DNA of 26,494 bases, taken from Nitrospirae bacterium RBG_13_39_12. GTDB taxonomy: Bacteria; Nitrospirota; Thermodesulfovibrionia; Thermodesulfovibrionales; SM23-35. The notes beneath the pieces are model-generated. The model was not told the origin of the DNA, ran no database searches, and saw only the letters and a list, made by a program, of their open reading frames with translations. Shown one piece after another: positions 23,339-26,494 of the stretch (the first letter of the stretch is position 1; every line of letters begins with the position of its first letter). The DNA is taken from the NCBI GenBank assembly GCA_001805125.1, contig MHEF01000079.1, positions 1-26,494 of the forward strand, given 5' to 3'. The translations under genes were made by a program, and so were the position numbers.

Positions 23339-24895
23339 ATGAAAGTCGTTGATGCTCATGAGATGAGGGTAATAGACAAAGAGACCATTGAACAATACCG
23401 TATCCCAAGTGATGTTCTTATGGAAAGGGCAGGGCTTGCAGTTGCTTCGAAGATAAAAGAGTTATACAGCCAGAAGAGGGTTATTGTTTTCTCAGGAAGT
23501 GGAAATAATGGTGGAGACGGTTTAGTTGTTGCAAGAAAGTTACATAATGAAGGTTATAATGTGAAGGTTTTTCTCGCATCAAAACCTGAAGATTTAAAAG
23601 CCGCTGCTTTATTACAGTACAAGGCTGCAATTAATTTCGGTGTGAGTATAAAACCGGCAAAAGAATTTCTTGCTAAAAAATCATCATTTATTACACAGCA
23701 TTCTATTATAGTAGATGCCCTCTTTGGAATTGGTCTAAGCAAGAATATTGCCGGAATACTGTCAGAGATTATCAGGATGATCAATAAATCGAAAAAACCT
23801 GTTATTTCAGTGGATATCCCATCTGGTATATCATCTGATAATGGACAGGTTATGGGGGAAGCTGTAAGGGCAGAATATACAGTTACCTTTGGTCTTCCCA
23901 AGAGAGGTCATTTCCTATGCCCTGGTGCGGAATATACAGGGAAACTTTTTATCGAAGATATAGGATTCCCTGAGAAGCTGCTCGAATCAGAAAAACTTAA
24001 AGTCGAGTTGCTTGAAAAAAATGATGTAGCGGCTTTAATCCCTGAAAGGCATAAGTATTCACATAAAGGTGACTATGGACATGTTCTTATTGTGGCAGGT
24101 TCAAGGGGAAAAACAGGTGCCGCATTTATGACAGCAAGGGCATGCTTAAGGACTGGTGCCGGGCTTGTTACAATAGGTGTTCCTGAATCCCTTGCAGATG
24201 TTTTTCAGACGCGTGTTACAGAGGAGATGACGCTTGTTCTTCCTGATAAGGGTAATGGAACATTGACGGGAAAAGCATCGAGTATAATACTTGATTTCCT
24301 GAAAGACAAAGCTGACCTTCTTGCCATAGGACCTGGCATCGGTGTTAGTGCTGATACCGGAAAAATTATGAAGACATTGTTAAAGGATTCAACATCTCCG
24401 ATTGTTATAGATGCTGATGGAATAAATTCTATAAAAGCAGAGAAAGATATTTTTTTAAAAGCTAAAGCTCCCCTAATTCTTACGCCTCATCCGGGGGAGA
24501 TGTCGAGACTAATCAACAAAAAGTCAAAGATAAGCATTCATGAAATCGAAAAGGACAGGATTAATACTGCAATATCCTTTGCAAAGCAAACAGGGACTCA
24601 TCTTGTGCTTAAAGGTGTGCCAACTGTTATTGCCGGACCAGATGGAAAAGCCTTCATAAATCCAACGGGAAACCCCGGGATGGCTACCGGAGGAACAGGG
24701 GATGTCCTTACCGGAATGATTTCAGGATTTTTAAGCCAGACAATGGATCCACTGCATGCTTCTGTACTTGGAGTCTATATGCATGGTCTTGCCGGTGACA
24801 TAGCATCAAATGAAAAAGGCCGGCACTCAATGGTAGCAACAGATATTATTGATAAGATTCCTGCTGCTTTTTTTTGTCTTAAAAGAGATGAATGA
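23339..24895 (+). CDS. nnr: Bifunctional NAD(P)H-hydrate epimerase / ADP-dependent dehydratase
   Basis: 518 residues. The N-terminal YjeF_N domain (about 1-210) has SGSGNNGGDGLVVAR (residues 52-66), VDALFGIGL and DIPSGISSDNG, and epimerises damaged NAD(P)H hydrates. The C-terminal carbohydrate kinase-like domain (about 230-510) has HKGDYGHVLIVAGS, TPHPGEMSRL and NPGMATGGTGDVLTG, the ATP/ADP-dependent dehydratase signature. I start at ATG 23339 because GGGAG is about 5 bases upstream; ATG 23321 adds six residues without a site. The stop overlaps pgeF by eight bases. Confidence 0.95.
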   Translation: MKVVDAHEMRVIDKETIEQYRIPSDVLMERAGLAVASKIKELYSQKRVIVFSGSGNNGGDGLVVARKLHNEGYNVKVFLASKPEDLKAAALLQYKAAINFGVSIKPAKEFLAKKSSFITQHSIIVDALFGIGLSKNIAGILSEIIRMINKSKKPVISVDIPSGISSDNGQVMGEAVRAEYTVTFGLPKRGHFLCPGAEYTGKLFIEDIGFPEKLLESEKLKVELLEKNDVAALIPERHKYSHKGDYGHVLIVAGSRGKTGAAFMTARACLRTGAGLVTIGVPESLADVFQTRVTEEMTLVLPDKGNGTLTGKASSIILDFLKDKADLLAIGPGIGVSADTGKIMKTLLKDSTSPIVIDADGINSIKAEKDIFLKAKAPLILTPHPGEMSRLINKKSKISIHEIEKDRINTAISFAKQTGTHLVLKGVPTVIAGPDGKAFINPTGNPGMATGGTGDVLTGMISGFLSQTMDPLHASVLGVYMHGLAGDIASNEKGRHSMVATDIIDKIPAAFFCLKRDE

Positions 24896-25565
24896 TTTGA
24901 TCTGCCCTGATAATTTTAATGGGGTAAGGGCATTTTTTACAATGAGATCATTGGGTTCAGATATCAGTAGAATCAGCAATATCCTGTCTATAGAGGAAGA
25001 TGATATCTTTTTCCCTGTACAGAGACATACAGATAATATTCTGGTTATAGGGTCAGACCTCAAGCCTGCAATAGCTGATGCTGTTGTTACTGACAGAAAA
25101 AGGCTGTTATTAGGTGTCAAAGTTGCGGATTGTGTTCCTATCCTTCTTTTTGACAGGAAAAGGGCAATTATAGGGGCTGTACATGCTGGATGGAGAGGGA
25201 CAGCAGCACAGATAATAAGGAAAACTATTAGATTAATGATGGAAGATTTTGGTTCATCGCCATTGGATATCGCAGTTGCACTTGGACCGAGCATAAGAAA
25301 AAAGTGCTACCATGTTGATCGCGAAGTTAAAGAAGCGGTTTGTAATGCTACAGGCGAAGGAGATTATTATACGGAGGATATTAATGGGAAATATTGTATT
25401 GACCTTTCAAATGCAAATATTTTACAGGTGCAGTCATTGGGTGTTCCAGTAGAAAATATATGGAGTTCTGATGAATGCACATTTTGCAATCCTGAAAAAT
25501 ATTATTCTTTCCGGTATAGAAAGGATGGCAATGGCAGGCAGGGGGGATTTATTGGTATCCTTTAG
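24888..25565 (+). CDS. pgeF: Polyphenol oxidase / YfiH family protein (peptidoglycan editing factor)
   Basis: 225 residues. Members hydrolyse wrongly loaded peptidoglycan precursors; some have been reported with laccase or nucleoside phosphorylase-like activity. The zinc-binding triad is visible: H47 (QRHTDN), C82 (VADCVP) and H99 (VHAGWRGT), plus the C-terminal SFRYRKDGNGRQGGFIGI. Start ATG 24888 overlaps the nnr stop (ATGAATGA), and a purine-rich AAAAGAG lies upstream; the reading from 24849 adds 13 hydrophobic residues that are probably not real. Confidence 0.9.
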   Translation: MNDLICPDNFNGVRAFFTMRSLGSDISRISNILSIEEDDIFFPVQRHTDNILVIGSDLKPAIADAVVTDRKRLLLGVKVADCVPILLFDRKRAIIGAVHAGWRGTAAQIIRKTIRLMMEDFGSSPLDIAVALGPSIRKKCYHVDREVKEAVCNATGEGDYYTEDINGKYCIDLSNANILQVQSLGVPVENIWSSDECTFCNPEKYYSFRYRKDGNGRQGGFIGIL

Positions 25566-25571
25566 CGTTAT

Positions 25572-26018
25572 ATGAAGGTGGAAAAAATAAGCCTGGGACC
25601 AGATGAAACAAAGAAAATTGGTTTTAAAATAGGAAAACTTTTAAAACCGGGAGATGTTGTAGGTCTCTATGGAGAGTTGGGTACAGGAAAAACAATGATG
25701 GTAAAAGGGATTGCAAATGCATTTGGAATTAACGAAAGAGAGGTCACAAGCGCAAGTTTTACGATAATCACTGAATATGATACAACGCCTCCATTTTCCC
25801 ACATAGATTTATACAGAATTGAGAAGGATACTCAGCTTATTGAACTTGGGCTTAGAGATCATACAGGAGGCGATAACGTCTCAGTAGTTGAATGGGCTGA
25901 GAAGGCAGAAAGAGATTTACCTGAAGACATGATAAAGGTAAGATTTAAATCTTTCGGTGAGAATATGAGAAAGATATTAATCGAGGTAAAAGATGAAAAA
26001 AATTGGGATACTCTGTAA
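25572..26018 (+). CDS. tsaE: tRNA threonylcarbamoyladenosine biosynthesis ATPase TsaE
   Basis: 148 residues, family length. TsaE is the ATPase that works with TsaB and TsaD to make t6A37 in tRNAs that read ANN codons. Walker A is GELGTGKT (34-41). The usual SPTF segment is SASF here (VTSASFTIITEY), followed by HIDLYRI and VEWAEK, which fit the family. It starts six bases after the pgeF stop, and the nadK start lies inside its last codons. TsaB and TsaD are not in the window. Confidence 0.93.
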   Translation: MKVEKISLGPDETKKIGFKIGKLLKPGDVVGLYGELGTGKTMMVKGIANAFGINEREVTSASFTIITEYDTTPPFSHIDLYRIEKDTQLIELGLRDHTGGDNVSVVEWAEKAERDLPEDMIKVRFKSFGENMRKILIEVKDEKNWDTL

Positions 26019-26494
26019 GACAGGAATACCGACACCATCCGAAATATTGAAGGGACTTCTGCCGTGGTTACGGCAAAAAGGATATGAAATCTATTTAGAC
26101 AAAGAAACTGCCTCTTTGCTGGATATAGAAGGTTATATGCGGGATCAGATACCATCTTTATCTGATATCATCATTGTGTTAGGCGGAGACGGATCTATGC
26201 TCAGTGCATGCAGGCTTATAGGGAATAAAGGAGTTCCTGTTCTCGGAGTAAATATTGGAGGGCTTGGATTTATAACAGAGGTTAAAAAAGATGAGCTTTA
26301 TGAAATCCTCGAAAAGGTACTCTCGGGAGAGTGTCCTTTTGAGGAACGTATTATGCTCACAGCATACGTTTACAGGAATAATGAACGCATTGCAGAATAT
26401 ATTGCCATGAATGACGTTGTAGTTAATAAAGGAGCTCTTGCAAGGATAATAGACCTTGAGACGTATGTGAACAAGGATTATGTCAATACCTTTA
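25993..26494 (+). CDS. nadK: NAD kinase (3' end beyond the window)
   Basis: The frame from ATG 25993 stays open to the window edge: 167 residues visible of an expected 280 or so. NAD kinase phosphorylates NAD to NADP. The N-terminal KKIGILCKTG strand, the catalytic GGDGS motif (residues 64-68), GVNIGGLGFITEV and the MNDVVVNKG motif are all present. GAGG lies 6 bases upstream of the start, inside tsaE, with a 26-base overlap, so the two are translationally linked. Confidence 0.93.
   Translation, partial: MKKIGILCKTGIPTPSEILKGLLPWLRQKGYEIYLDKETASLLDIEGYMRDQIPSLSDIIIVLGGDGSMLSACRLIGNKGVPVLGVNIGGLGFITEVKKDELYEILEKVLSGECPFEERIMLTAYVYRNNERIAEYIAMNDVVVNKGALARIIDLETYVNKDYVNTF

Overview
The window looks like a piece of chromosome from an anaerobic, AT-rich Gram-negative bacterium. 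The mix of genes (exported selenocysteine formate dehydrogenase, four-subunit group 3b-type NiFe hydrogenase, giant multihaem cytochrome, GAF protein next to the hydrogenase) and the many short palindromic repeats fit a Nitrospirota or Desulfobacterota-like lineage. That placement is inference; there is no rRNA or other marker here to settle it.

Layout. 1-790: tail of a very basic protein, then a YajD-like HNH nuclease. 950-7357, leftward: surE, a COG2509-type flavoprotein, pcm, a 974-residue cytochrome with 15 CxxCH motifs, and a tiny membrane protein with one CxxCH at its extreme C-terminus. 7602-9836, rightward and tightly packed: purM, an M23 (LytM) peptidase and a bactofilin. 9892-14653, leftward: fdhA-fdhB (fdhA is read through an in-frame UGA as selenocysteine), an intrinsic terminator, then fdhE. 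14763-15269: a probable sigma70-type fdhA promoter and a 455-bp element with terminal inverted repeats that carries several smaller palindromes. 15394-20577, rightward: tandem-GAF protein, then hydB-hydG-hydD-hydA. 20663-21760: a secreted alpha/beta hydrolase with foreign-looking codon use. 21841-22656, leftward: aroE. 22907-26494, rightward: acpS, nnr, pgeF, tsaE and nadK (cut by the window edge).

How the genes may work together. FdhAB should oxidise formate in the periplasm after Tat export; no membrane subunit is present, so electrons would go to periplasmic c-type cytochromes, possibly feeding the multihaem protein encoded nearby. HydBGDA should be a cytoplasmic NAD(P)-linked hydrogenase. 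Peptidase plus bactofilin form a typical cell-shape module. The acpS-nadK run is housekeeping: lipid carrier activation, NAD(P)H repair, peptidoglycan precursor quality control, tRNA t6A and NADP synthesis.

Most notable: the UGA/SECIS-like hairpin in fdhA; a hydrogenase large subunit that ends exactly at the usual cleavage-site histidine; palindromic repeats in three places of the hydrogenase operon, one or two of them in frame inside coding sequence; a 15-haem cytochrome interrupted by a probable beta-sandwich domain; and a TIR-bounded element beside the fdhA promoter. I found no tRNA, rRNA, CRISPR array, transposase or clear defence system.
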